From: Acetivibrio mesophilus | GTDB lineage: Bacteria; Bacillota; Clostridia; Acetivibrionales; Acetivibrionaceae | NCBI RefSeq assembly: GCF_004102745.1 | Contig: NZ_RLII01000002.1 | Span: 186,001-250,000 of the forward strand | Length of the DNA stretch: 64,000 nucleotides | Reading direction: 5' to 3' | In this document: positions 1-7,910 of the stretch, in pieces | Numbering within the stretch: position 1 is the first letter of the stretch | Layout of the letters: every line of letters begins with the position of its first letter | Notes under the pieces: generated by a model | Database searches by the model: none | The model's input: the letters and a program-made list of their open reading frames with translations, nothing else | What the model was told of the DNA's origin: nothing | Made by a program: the position numbers and the translations under genes

Positions 1-2171
1 ATGCCGTCCTCAACCTTGTCAATAATTTTAAGTTTAGGATTAGGCATCATATCCAATGCCATCTTATGAATTTCATCATCGGATAACACCGAGTCATTTA
101 CCGGCATAGTATAAATACGAACAGTTTTATAGTCAAACATATCTCCAAATTGTTTAAAAGCCTCTCCAATCCTGTCAATCTCATCTCTAAGATATTCAAA
201 AAACTCTACAACGATCGGTGAATCTTCAGAATTCATTTCTGCACTTACATATGGAATTATGCGAACCAAAAAATCCGTAAGTGTAGTTGCTCCCTTCATA
301 AAATCTTTAACATTAATAGTAATACAGTCTCCATTCACTTCCCATGGATCAACATCTTTAAGTCCTGTCAGCACTTCATATAGTGCTATCGATGCAGGCG
401 ATAGAGATTTGATTTGATATTTAGAATTTGCTACTGTATCGCAATTTCCAAGAGCAAAAATCAATTCATCATATTTTTTATAATCATCTTTTGAGAAATC
501 TGCAATCATCAATTCTTTGCCCATATCACAATAAAGTGTATCCAGAAGACTATAATTTTGCTTTTTTCTGCCAAGTACCTTAATAAAGATTTTAGCTTCT
601 TCAGTATTTTTTATATGAATTGTAGATGTTGACTTGTAAAAAGATTTTATATCAAGATAGTAATAATGCAAACAGTTAGGGTGAATAATATGTTCTTCAG
701 TATCCATATAGCGGCTAAGCGTTGCTTTCGGATTTGGAAATTTTGTTGAAATAAACCCCTTTTCCTGATAATCCTTGGTAATATTGCGCACCGCAAAATC
801 CTCAAGTACCAGTTGATATGAATCTCCAGCTTTTTCGCGAAGGAATTTAAAAGGATTTTCTTCTTCCAGTAACGATTCCCATAGATATTGCTTTCCATTT
901 GGGATGATATCTACATATGATTTTGCCCAAACAAACTCACCATATCCACAGGCATTTCCAGATACCATTTTATCAAAATGATAATCAAGAATATCCATAC
1001 TGTCATTTGCATGTCTATTTAGTATAGTATTTGTTCCTTTATTTTCATTAATGCTTGCAGACACAAAATTAGCGACTGTTTCGCTTGTAAATTTAGGAGG
1101 ATTATGTTCTAGATTATTGTAATATATCCTCTGAAAATGGTGTGTCAATTCATGTGCAAAAAGCGCATTAAGGCTTTCCATATCGGATATAACCGAAGTC
1201 TTGATAACAATATAAGGTGCAGAATAAACTGTGGCCTTTTCATCGAGTTCATCCTCTTCAAAAATTACCTTTTGTAACCAATTCCCGAATTTCTCAATAG
1301 GGTCAAAATTTCTAACATACCAGGCCACTGCACCATTCACTCTTGGAGGATCATAAACATAAACAGGAAGTGCCTCTTTTATTGCATTTTCATCAATGCC
1401 ACATTCATTTAAAACCTTTTTCATATCTTCATAGCTATCGGAATTGAGTTCTTGATAATCATAATCCCATTCAACATCTAAAAATTCACTAATATCATCT
1501 GCAATATTTTCCACAGTATTAGCTAGTTTCTGAGCAATTTCACGACTTATTGACCCCTCTCCTGTTTCGGTATACCATATCAAAAACTTACCGCTAGGAG
1601 ATAAAACCGCTCTGTCAAGGATTGTGATGTCATACTCATTGGCAAATACATATTCAGAAAAGGGTTGCCATTTCTTTTCATAAGCTACTCTATTTTGACT
1701 GGCATCGGGATGAATCCTTATATCCGTCATCATAATATTCTTGGCAAGATATTCCAACGTAGCATCACTGAGTTCATCTATATGCCTTATAATCAAGTCA
1801 AAAAGATCCGGTGCAAAATCAACATCATTATCTGATTTATATAACGGATCAAGCTTTTCAACATCATATAAACTGTATGCCATCTGCAAAATATATGTAT
1901 CTGCCGAAATTTCACCTTTATTAAATGCCTGAGTAAGTTTATCCTCTGCAGAAAGTTTCTGCTCATAATCAAATCTAGCTTCCAACTTCTGTTGTTCTTT
2001 TTCTTCAATCTTATTTCTTATTGTGTTAAATACAAAAAAACCAACCACTACAACTAAAATCGTTAGCAAACAATATCCAAAGCAGCCTAAACAGCCTATT
2101 TTTCTTCTTTTAGTCGGGCGTTTAGAAGTAATAACTTGATTGACTTTTCTAACATTGCTTTGATTATACAT
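1..2171 (-). CDS. Membrane-anchored HExxH protein, probable zinc metalloprotease, copy 1 (3' end off the window)
   Basis: The frame is open from an ATG at 2171 to the window edge, 723 codons, and lacks its C-terminus. It starts MYNQSN behind a GGGGGAT ribosome site. Residues about 22-50 hold a basic patch and one transmembrane helix with a cysteine pair, followed by a charged coiled-coil-like stretch, so the bulk probably lies outside the cell. The zinc-ligand signature HELTH is encoded near 1145-1160, with a downstream SET(V)AN glutamate suited as third ligand, as in gluzincin peptidases. It is a close paralogue of the next gene. The first 140 codons and the 3' end are nearly identical at DNA level while the middle has diverged. 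Protease activity is inferred from the motif; the family name and substrate are unknown. Confidence 0.75.
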   Translation of the reverse strand, partial: MYNQSNVRKVNQVITSKRPTKRRKIGCLGCFGYCLLTILVVVVGFFVFNTIRNKIEEKEQQKLEARFDYEQKLSAEDKLTQAFNKGEISADTYILQMAYSLYDVEKLDPLYKSDNDVDFAPDLFDLIIRHIDELSDATLEYLAKNIMMTDIRIHPDASQNRVAYEKKWQPFSEYVFANEYDITILDRAVLSPSGKFLIWYTETGEGSISREIAQKLANTVENIADDISEFLDVEWDYDYQELNSDSYEDMKKVLNECGIDENAIKEALPVYVYDPPRVNGAVAWYVRNFDPIEKFGNWLQKVIFEEDELDEKATVYSAPYIVIKTSVISDMESLNALFAHELTHHFQRIYYNNLEHNPPKFTSETVANFVSASINENKGTNTILNRHANDSMDILDYHFDKMVSGNACGYGEFVWAKSYVDIIPNGKQYLWESLLEEENPFKFLREKAGDSYQLVLEDFAVRNITKDYQEKGFISTKFPNPKATLSRYMDTEEHIIHPNCLHYYYLDIKSFYKSTSTIHIKNTEEAKIFIKVLGRKKQNYSLLDTLYCDMGKELMIADFSKDDYKKYDELIFALGNCDTVANSKYQIKSLSPASIALYEVLTGLKDVDPWEVNGDCITINVKDFMKGATTLTDFLVRIIPYVSAEMNSEDSPIVVEFFEYLRDEIDRIGEAFKQFGDMFDYKTVRIYTMPVNDSVLSDDEIHKMALDMMPNPKLKIIDKVEDG

Positions 2172-2219
2172 AGTATCCCCCTTCTTGATTTTTACTAACC
2201 TCAGTATTTTCAGTGAATA

Positions 2220-2228
2220 ATTATAGCA
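2220..2228 (-). promoter_or_regulatory. Extended -10 promoter of copy 1
   Basis: Read on the minus strand the site is TGC-TATAAT, an extended -10 element about 50 bases before the start codon. No good -35 is seen at the usual distance. The same sequence occurs upstream of the paralogue at 4797-4805, so the duplication carried the promoter along. Confidence 0.45.
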
Positions 2229-2390
2229 TTTTTTTCTTTACAATACCACAGTATTAAATCTAAGGAAATATACATAAGAATATGTTGCTTTTTAATTTCA
2301 CTTCCTTATAATAGCAATTCCATCCGACTTCCTTCACACTCCAACATCACAATGGATGCCATCACTCTTGAAATAGCCAATTTGCCCTTT

Positions 2391-2438
2391 AAAATAAAAA
2401 GTAGCCTCACTCATAAATAATTTCACGAGTAAGGCTAC
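2391..2438 (-). terminator. Rho-independent terminator of copy 2
   Basis: A 12-base stem (2401-2412 with 2427-2438, one mismatch) is followed on the minus strand by TTTTTATTTT. It lies just after the stop codon of the paralogue ending at 2463, so the two copies are probably separate transcription units. Confidence 0.8.
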
Positions 2439-2462
2439 GCTTTAATTAGTCTTCATTAATAT

Positions 2463-4748
2463 TTATTTTTCGAATTCAATACGGTACATGACCTTTTCTT
2501 CTCCAGGCTTTGTAATCACTGTATAGAAAATAAGCTGAGTTTTTGAAAAAGGCTGAATACCTCCTCCCATTGACAAGTGCATGCCGTCCTCAACCTTGTC
2601 AATAATTTTAAGTTTTGGATTAGGCATCATATCCAATGCCATCTTATGAATTTCATCATCGGATAGCACGGTGTTTTTTACCGGCATAGTATAAATACGA
2701 ACAGTTTTATAGTCAAACATTTCTCCAAATTGTTTAAAGCCATCTCCAATTCTATTAATCTCATCCTTAATCGCACCTAAATACTCTACAATAATTGCCG
2801 TGTCCTCTGACTCAACCTCAGCACTAATATATGGGATTGCTCGATTCAAATAATCCGTCAGTGTAGTTGCTCCCTCAACAAAATCTTTAACATTAATAGT
2901 AATACAGTCCCCATTCACTTCCCATGGATTGAGCTCTTCAAGTCCTGTAATTGTCTCATAAAGATCTACTACAGCTGGAGATAAAGATATCAATTGATAT
3001 TTAGGACTATTTATTGTATCGCAATTTCCAAGAGCCAAAATTATTTCATCATATTTTTTGAAATCATCTTTTGAGAAATCTGCAATTATTAATTCTTTGC
3101 CTATATCACAATATAGTGTATTAACAAGCCTATAGTTTTCTTTTTTTCTACCAAGTATCTTAATAAAGATCTTAGTTTCCCCATCATTTTTCATTTGAAT
3201 TAAAGATTTTGACGCATAATAGGATTTAGTATCAAGATAGTAATAGTGAAAACAGTTGGGGTAAATGGAGTTTTCTTGAGAATCCACATAGCGGCCAAGT
3301 GAAGCTATAGGTTTTGGATAATCTGTTGAAATAAACGCCTTTTCCTGATAGTCCTTAGTAATATTACGTACTGCAAGATCTTCAAGCACCATTTGGTATG
3401 AATCTCCAGCTTTCTCGCGAAGAAATTTAAAAGGTTCTTTTTGCAGCAATGATTCTTTCAGATATTGCTTTCCATTATCCACAATATCCGCATATGATTT
3501 TGCCCAAACAAACTCAGCATATCCACTAGTTTCTCCAAATATCATATTAACATAATGATGTTCAACAGCACCTATATACGCATTGGCATGGCTATTTACT
3601 AAAGTGTTTGTTCCTTTATTCTTAATAATACTTGCAGCTACGAAATTAGCAACCGTCTCACTTGTAAAACCGGGAGCATTATAACTCAGGTCATTGTAGT
3701 ATATTCTTTGAAAATGATGCGTTAGCTCATGGGCAAAAATCACATTCAAACTCTCCATATTCGAGATAGAAGAAGTCTTGATAACAATATAAGGTAGAGA
3801 ATACACCGAGCTCACCTCTTTGACTTCATCTTCAGAGACAATATACTTACCTAACCAAGCCATGAATTCTTCAAAAGGTTTCATATCTCTACAATACCAT
3901 GCCGCTGCACCATCATTATTGGGTGGTTCATAAATAAAAATAGGAAGTGCCTTTTCTATTGCATTTTCATCAATGCCACATTCGTCCAATACTGTCTTCA
4001 TATCTTTATAGCTACCGGAGTTGAATTTATTAAAATCATAATCCCAGTCAATATCTAGAAAATCGCTTATATCCTCAGCAATGTCATCCACAGTTTTAGC
4101 CAGTTCCTGAACAGTTTCATCTTTTACTGCTGCTTTTCCTGTTTCGGTATACCATATCAAAAACTTACCGCTAGGAGATAAAACCGCTTTGTCAAGGATA
4201 GTAATGTCATACTCATTGGCAAATACATATTCGGAAAATGGCTTCCATTTCTTATCATATGCCACTGTATCCTGACTGGCATCGGGATGAATCCTTATAT
4301 CCGTCATCATAGTATTCTTGGCAACATATTCTAACGTAGCATCGCTGAGTTCATCTATATGCCTTATAATCAAGTCAAAAAGATTCGGTGCAAAATCAAT
4401 ATCATTATCTGATTTATATAACGGATCAAGCTTTTCAACATCATATAAACTGTATGCCATCTGCAAAATATATGTATCTGCCGAAATTTCACCTTTATTA
4501 AAGGCCTGAGTAAGTTTATCCTCCGCAGAAAGTTTCTGCTCATAATCAAATCTAGCTTCCAACTTCTGTTGTTCTTTTTCTTCAATCTTATTTCTTATTG
4601 TATTAAATGCAAAAAAGCCAACCACTACAACTAAAATCGTTAGCAAACAATATCCAAAGCAGCCTAAACAGCCTATTTTTCTTCTTTTTGTCGGGTGTTT
4701 AGAAGTGGCAACTTGATTGACACTCCTAGCATTACTTTGATTATACAT
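2463..4748 (-). CDS. Membrane-anchored HExxH protein, probable zinc metalloprotease, copy 2
   Basis: 761 residues from ATG 4748, chosen because AAGGGGG sits just upstream and copy 1 starts at the same place; an in-frame ATG 26 codons earlier has no ribosome site. Residues about 22-30 are basic and cysteine-containing, 31-50 form one transmembrane helix, and the remainder is probably extracytoplasmic. The zinc signature HELTH is at residues 340-344. Glu364 in the SETVAN context is a likely third ligand, 20 residues on, as in gluzincin peptidases. The C-terminal half has no motif I recognise. It has its own promoter and terminator. Peptidase assignment is inference from the motif; cell-surface protein turnover or processing would fit. 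Confidence 0.8.
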   Translation of the reverse strand: MYNQSNARSVNQVATSKHPTKRRKIGCLGCFGYCLLTILVVVVGFFAFNTIRNKIEEKEQQKLEARFDYEQKLSAEDKLTQAFNKGEISADTYILQMAYSLYDVEKLDPLYKSDNDIDFAPNLFDLIIRHIDELSDATLEYVAKNTMMTDIRIHPDASQDTVAYDKKWKPFSEYVFANEYDITILDKAVLSPSGKFLIWYTETGKAAVKDETVQELAKTVDDIAEDISDFLDIDWDYDFNKFNSGSYKDMKTVLDECGIDENAIEKALPIFIYEPPNNDGAAAWYCRDMKPFEEFMAWLGKYIVSEDEVKEVSSVYSLPYIVIKTSSISNMESLNVIFAHELTHHFQRIYYNDLSYNAPGFTSETVANFVAASIIKNKGTNTLVNSHANAYIGAVEHHYVNMIFGETSGYAEFVWAKSYADIVDNGKQYLKESLLQKEPFKFLREKAGDSYQMVLEDLAVRNITKDYQEKAFISTDYPKPIASLGRYVDSQENSIYPNCFHYYYLDTKSYYASKSLIQMKNDGETKIFIKILGRKKENYRLVNTLYCDIGKELIIADFSKDDFKKYDEIILALGNCDTINSPKYQLISLSPAVVDLYETITGLEELNPWEVNGDCITINVKDFVEGATTLTDYLNRAIPYISAEVESEDTAIIVEYLGAIKDEINRIGDGFKQFGEMFDYKTVRIYTMPVKNTVLSDDEIHKMALDMMPNPKLKIIDKVEDGMHLSMGGGIQPFSKTQLIFYTVITKPGEEKVMYRIEFEK

Positions 4749-4796
4749 AGTATCCCCCTTCTTGATTTTGACTAACCTCAGTGTTTTCAGTGAATA

Positions 4797-4805
4797 ATTA
4801 TAGCA
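4797..4805 (-). promoter_or_regulatory. Extended -10 promoter of copy 2
   Basis: TGC-TATAAT on the minus strand, about 50 bases before the start codon. The flanking roughly 110 bases (4749-4850) are nearly identical to 2172-2275 upstream of copy 1. Confidence 0.45.
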
Positions 4806-5006
4806 TTTTTTCCTTTGCAATGCCACAGTAATAAATCTAAGGGGATATACTAAAAATAATTATTGCCTTTCGCAAATACTCAATCGTATTTTCATTATTC
4901 ATAAATCATTAAGCTAATATTTCTTCTTTCAAAGCTTTACTTGCAACTTTACCTTTTTCCTTCACTCCAAGGGCCTATATAAAAGGCGTCCTAAGAAGTT
5001 AGCCTT

Positions 5007-5576
5007 TTATTTTGCAACATACGCAGTTGCTGATGAACCTTTAACCTTAACATAAACCTTAGACCCGACACTCATCATATTATAATCATACAAGTTGCAT
5101 TTAATACTGCGTACATATGCCTGTTGATCATTAAATGCAACCATTACAAAAGTATGAGTACCCGATTTTCCCCTTTGATATACCTTATCCAAAAGTATTG
5201 CAGTTCCTTCAGCTATCTGCGAATCGGGCTTCATTACTGCATCTTTTGCATTTAAAATAACCCCAAACCCACCAAGAATGAACCCAAGCAAAATTAAGCC
5301 TAGGCACACCACTGTTTCTTTAGTAATTTCACCGGGATTAAGACTAAAAATTGCCGCAAATACAATAATACAAGCCATTAAGCAAATTGCTAAACCTACA
5401 TAGCTCAGATTTTTAGAAGCCTCTTTTTGAGATGGTTCAAGTCCGTCAAACTCCTCCTGAGTTATAAGTCTTGTCTGAATTTCATTTTTTTCTATTTTTT
5501 TATAAGCAATTGTACTTTCAAAACTCAGGCGTAATGGCTCGATAAATTCAGGAGAGTTTACAAAGATTTTCCGCAT
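5007..5576 (-). CDS. Two-helix membrane protein of unknown function, probably frameshifted at its 5' end
   Basis: The open frame from ATG 5576 gives 189 residues: about 55 charged residues, two hydrophobic helices (about 58-80 and 88-110) and a roughly 75-residue C-terminal domain rich in beta-type residues. I do not recognise the family. No ribosome site precedes ATG 5576. Upstream, in another frame, lies a TTG at 5674 with an AGAGGTG site and a consensus promoter. That frame would join this one if the A8 tract at 5617-5624 had one more A, giving about 222 residues. The annotated frame is therefore probably the body of a longer gene, broken or misread. A weak hairpin (4981-4987 with 5002-5008) overlaps the stop codon and may terminate it. 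Confidence 0.6.
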   Translation of the reverse strand: MRKIFVNSPEFIEPLRLSFESTIAYKKIEKNEIQTRLITQEEFDGLEPSQKEASKNLSYVGLAICLMACIIVFAAIFSLNPGEITKETVVCLGLILLGFILGGFGVILNAKDAVMKPDSQIAEGTAILLDKVYQRGKSGTHTFVMVAFNDQQAYVRSIKCNLYDYNMMSVGSKVYVKVKGSSATAYVAK

Positions 5577-5702
5577 GTGCTGTGGAAGATAAATTCTTGA
5601 ATTTGCATCAATGTTATTTTTTTTATATATTCTTTGCTAACAGTTCGCGTTATTTCCCGTTTTGATGTTTCCAATCTTACACCTCTTTTATGTTTTCTGG
5701 CC

Positions 5703-5731
5703 ATTATATCATACCTACACCATATTTTCAA
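5703..5731 (-). promoter_or_regulatory. Sigma-A promoter of the small membrane-protein gene
   Basis: TTGAAA (5726-5731), 17-base spacer, TATAAT (5703-5708) on the minus strand. Transcription would start near 5696, so the in-frame ATG at 5704 overlapping the -10 cannot be the start. The TTG at 5674 behind AGAGGTG would lie in a short normal leader. Confidence 0.75.
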
Positions 5732-5873
5732 TTATTTTATAATCCAATTTTAAGGAAAACATCTCAGATTACGAACATTTCAAAAAGCCATTTTTGGTCT
5801 TTTGCATATGATTTACTTAGAGTAAGAATAAAGATACTCGCTTCATAATAAACAGGATAAAGTCTACAATGAA

Positions 5874-5910
5874 AATGAAGGGTTACAGCTAATCACTGTA
5901 ACCCTTCATT
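5874..5910. terminator. Terminator after tRNA-Leu
   Basis: A perfect 15-base stem (5874-5888 with 5896-5910) with a 7-base loop begins five bases past the tRNA-Leu CCA end and is followed on the minus strand by a short T-rich run. The rest of the stretch from 5732 to 5870 shows nothing recognisable. Confidence 0.8.
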
Positions 5911-5914
5911 TTCC

Positions 5915-6001
5915 TGGTGCCGAAGGCCGGACTCGAACCGGCATGGTATCGCTACCGCTGGATTTTGAGTCCAGTGCGTCTGCCAATTTCACCACTTCGG
6001 C
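5915..6001 (-). tRNA. tRNA-Leu (anticodon CAA)
   Basis: 87 bases including an encoded CCA. The 7-base acceptor stem GCCGAAG/CTTCGGC pairs perfectly. The anticodon stem CTGGA/TCCAG encloses the loop CTCAAAA with anticodon CAA. The T-arm contains GGTTCGAGTCC. A long variable arm marks a class II tRNA, as expected for leucine. Confidence 0.95.
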
Positions 6002-6028
6002 AAGTCATTTATCAATCACGCAAGATGT

Positions 6029-6058
6029 ATTATACAATAACACCTATAACAATGTCAA
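6029..6058 (-). promoter_or_regulatory. Consensus promoter of tRNA-Leu
   Basis: TTGACA (6053-6058) and TATAAT (6029-6034) on the minus strand with an 18-base spacer, about 28 bases before the tRNA 5' end. Confidence 0.85.
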
Positions 6059-6137
6059 TTAATTTTTTAAATTTTTTTTTGGCAATTTATCACTTATCAT
6101 GAATAAAAAAATTTCTAAAAAAATTTTAAATTTAGTG

Positions 6138-6166
6138 TTGACAACATGATATTTAGCTCTTATAAT
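6138..6166 (+). promoter_or_regulatory. Consensus promoter of tRNA-Lys
   Basis: TTGACA (6138-6143) and TATAAT (6161-6166) with the ideal 17-base spacer, 26 bases before the tRNA. It faces away from the tRNA-Leu promoter. Confidence 0.9.
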
Positions 6167-6192
6167 ATATAATTGTTCGGCGGACAAAATAC

Positions 6193-6268
6193 GCGCCATT
6201 AGCTCAGTTGGTAGAGCAACTGACTCTTAATCAGTGGGCCCTGGGTTCGAGTCCCCGATGGCGCACCA
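6193..6268 (+). tRNA. tRNA-Lys (anticodon CTT)
   Basis: 76 bases with encoded CCA. The acceptor stem GCGCCAT/ATGGCGC pairs perfectly, the D-arm has AGCTCAGTTGGTAGAGC, the anticodon loop ACTCTTAATC... carries CTT, and the T-arm has GGTTCGAGTCC. Confidence 0.95.
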
Positions 6269-6274
6269 ACGTTG

Positions 6275-6307
6275 AAAAACCTTGAAACATTATGTTTCAA
6301 GGTTTTT
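6275..6307. terminator. Bidirectional terminator between tRNA-Lys and a convergent kinase gene
   Basis: A perfect 14-base stem (6275-6288 with 6294-6307) has a 5-base loop and A/T tracts at both ends, so it can act in both directions. The stop codon of the leftward kinase gene (6290-6292) lies in the loop, so the stem encodes that protein's last residues. Confidence 0.9.
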
Positions 6308-7645
6308 CTTTCTTTCCGAATCATTTTCATCAAAATATATATCAGAAAACTCTATTTTTATAGCCTGTATCAAACGATTATCACATAAATCTACAAGGCG
6401 GTCATTTTCACATCCGTATTCAGTTACAACATCCGGCAATGCGACCGTAAAGGTGCTGCCAATGTTTTCTTCACTTTTTACAGTAATTTGTCCACCCAAA
6501 GAGCTAACAAACATATGAACTAGGGCCAACCCTATACCTGTACCCTCAGTATTTCTTGATAATGAGCTATCCACCTGCACGAACCTTTCAAAAATGGTCT
6601 TGACTTTATCCTTGGGTATCCCTATTCCGCTGTCTTTGACCTTTATCTCCACATATCCTCCCTGAGTTGACACTTCTACATACACTGTCTTACCCTTAGG
6701 AGTAAATTTAATTGCATTTGAGAGCAAATTAAGCATAATCCGTTCATATTTCTCTTCGTCAATAGCAATTATCTTCTTATTAATATTGGAATAAAACAAT
6801 AGCTTTACCCCTTTTAACTCTGCAAACATGGATACAGATTCGGTTATCAGACGAGTCATAGCCACAATGTCCAGATTCTTCTTTAATATTTTGATATAGC
6901 CCGCCTCAATCTTTGCTATATCCAGCAAATTATTTACAAGTCTCATTTGCCGAAAGGTATTTTGCTTAATTCTATTTAAGTATATCTTAATTCTATCGGT
7001 AAGTTCATTTTTGCAAAGAACTTCCATAGCCTGCAAAGCGGAACTTATAACCACCAAAGGAGTCTTAAATTCATGGGTTATGCTATACAAGAATTCATCC
7101 TTGAACCTGGCTAGATTTTCTACAATTTTTTTCTTTTCCACCTCTTTGGTTATGTCAATTGAATTAATCATAAAACCTATTATTTTATTATGTGGATTCA
7201 AAATCGGCTGGCACATTAATTTATAATACATTTTCTTACCATTGTCCTCAACCTCGATATTCGGAAGATATACCGATGCCTTTGTGCAAAGCATTTTAGC
7301 TATGCATTGCTGATTTCGGCAAGAATATGTCTTTGAAAATACATTTAATGTATTATTACCTTTTCTCATTTCATCAACAAGGAGAAAGCATCTTTTCAAA
7401 AGCTTTTTTTCTCTCTGTGCTTTATTGTTAATATCTATTATGTTAAAACTCGGATAAGATACACTGACTATTGGAAGATCGATACTGTTAATAATGTTAT
7501 AAAGGCAATTGAATTTCCCTCTTGAAAGTTTATCCTTTTTTTCTGCTATTTCTACAGACAATCTTCTTTTTGACTTTCTTAATTTCAACTTACATGGCTT
7601 TTTAGAGCCTATTCTTAATATTAATCTTGCTGGGTTTCCATCCAA
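6290..7645 (-). CDS. PAS-domain sensor histidine kinase (soluble, orphan)
   Basis: 451 residues; start codon TTG at 7645 behind GGGGGGAT. No transmembrane helix is seen, so it should sense a cytoplasmic signal. Residues about 45-165 form a PAS-like domain with a cysteine cluster (C109, C114, C120, with C86 and C145). The HisKA phosphoacceptor is H191 in ITHEFKTPL, and the ATPase domain has the N box (NLLSNAIKFTP), DSGIGIP, FERF and GTGIGLAL. The C-terminal 40 residues are acidic and without homology I recognise. No response regulator is adjacent. The cysteines may sense redox state or bind metal, as in PAS domains with C-x-C motifs; that is inference. Confidence 0.9.
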   Translation of the reverse strand: MDGNPARLILRIGSKKPCKLKLRKSKRRLSVEIAEKKDKLSRGKFNCLYNIINSIDLPIVSVSYPSFNIIDINNKAQREKKLLKRCFLLVDEMRKGNNTLNVFSKTYSCRNQQCIAKMLCTKASVYLPNIEVEDNGKKMYYKLMCQPILNPHNKIIGFMINSIDITKEVEKKKIVENLARFKDEFLYSITHEFKTPLVVISSALQAMEVLCKNELTDRIKIYLNRIKQNTFRQMRLVNNLLDIAKIEAGYIKILKKNLDIVAMTRLITESVSMFAELKGVKLLFYSNINKKIIAIDEEKYERIMLNLLSNAIKFTPKGKTVYVEVSTQGGYVEIKVKDSGIGIPKDKVKTIFERFVQVDSSLSRNTEGTGIGLALVHMFVSSLGGQITVKSEENIGSTFTVALPDVVTEYGCENDRLVDLCDNRLIQAIKIEFSDIYFDENDSERKKNLET

Positions 7646-7844
7646 ATCTTATCCCCCCATTAATACCAAAATAATAAATAAAAAATTAATTAATAATAGT
7701 TTTAAATACAAATACAATGAGTTTTACCACCATTCCTTATATATGAACCAAATTTGTATAAATTAATTTCATATTTTTGATAAAACTGAGTTATGTTGAC
7801 CTTAATACCTTTTTCTTTGCTTTTGAAATTTATAATAATTACAC

Positions 7845-7873
7845 TTGAAATAAGGACATAAAATAAATATACT
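7845..7873 (+). promoter_or_regulatory. Sigma-A promoter of the oadB-like operon
   Basis: TTGAAA (7845-7850), 17-base spacer, TATACT (7868-7873), 38 bases before the GTG start. The remaining 7646-7844 is AT-rich without a clear site. Confidence 0.7.
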
Positions 7874-7910
7874 GTAATGGGAACAAATAATATAATAAGG
7901 AGGACTAAAT

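Noticed and set aside
4921-5006. Remnant open frame after the small membrane-protein gene (VKEKGKVASKALKEEILA on the minus strand)
   Set aside because: Only 18 codons with a stop directly upstream and no ribosome context beyond GGAG; too short to support as a gene or pseudogene.
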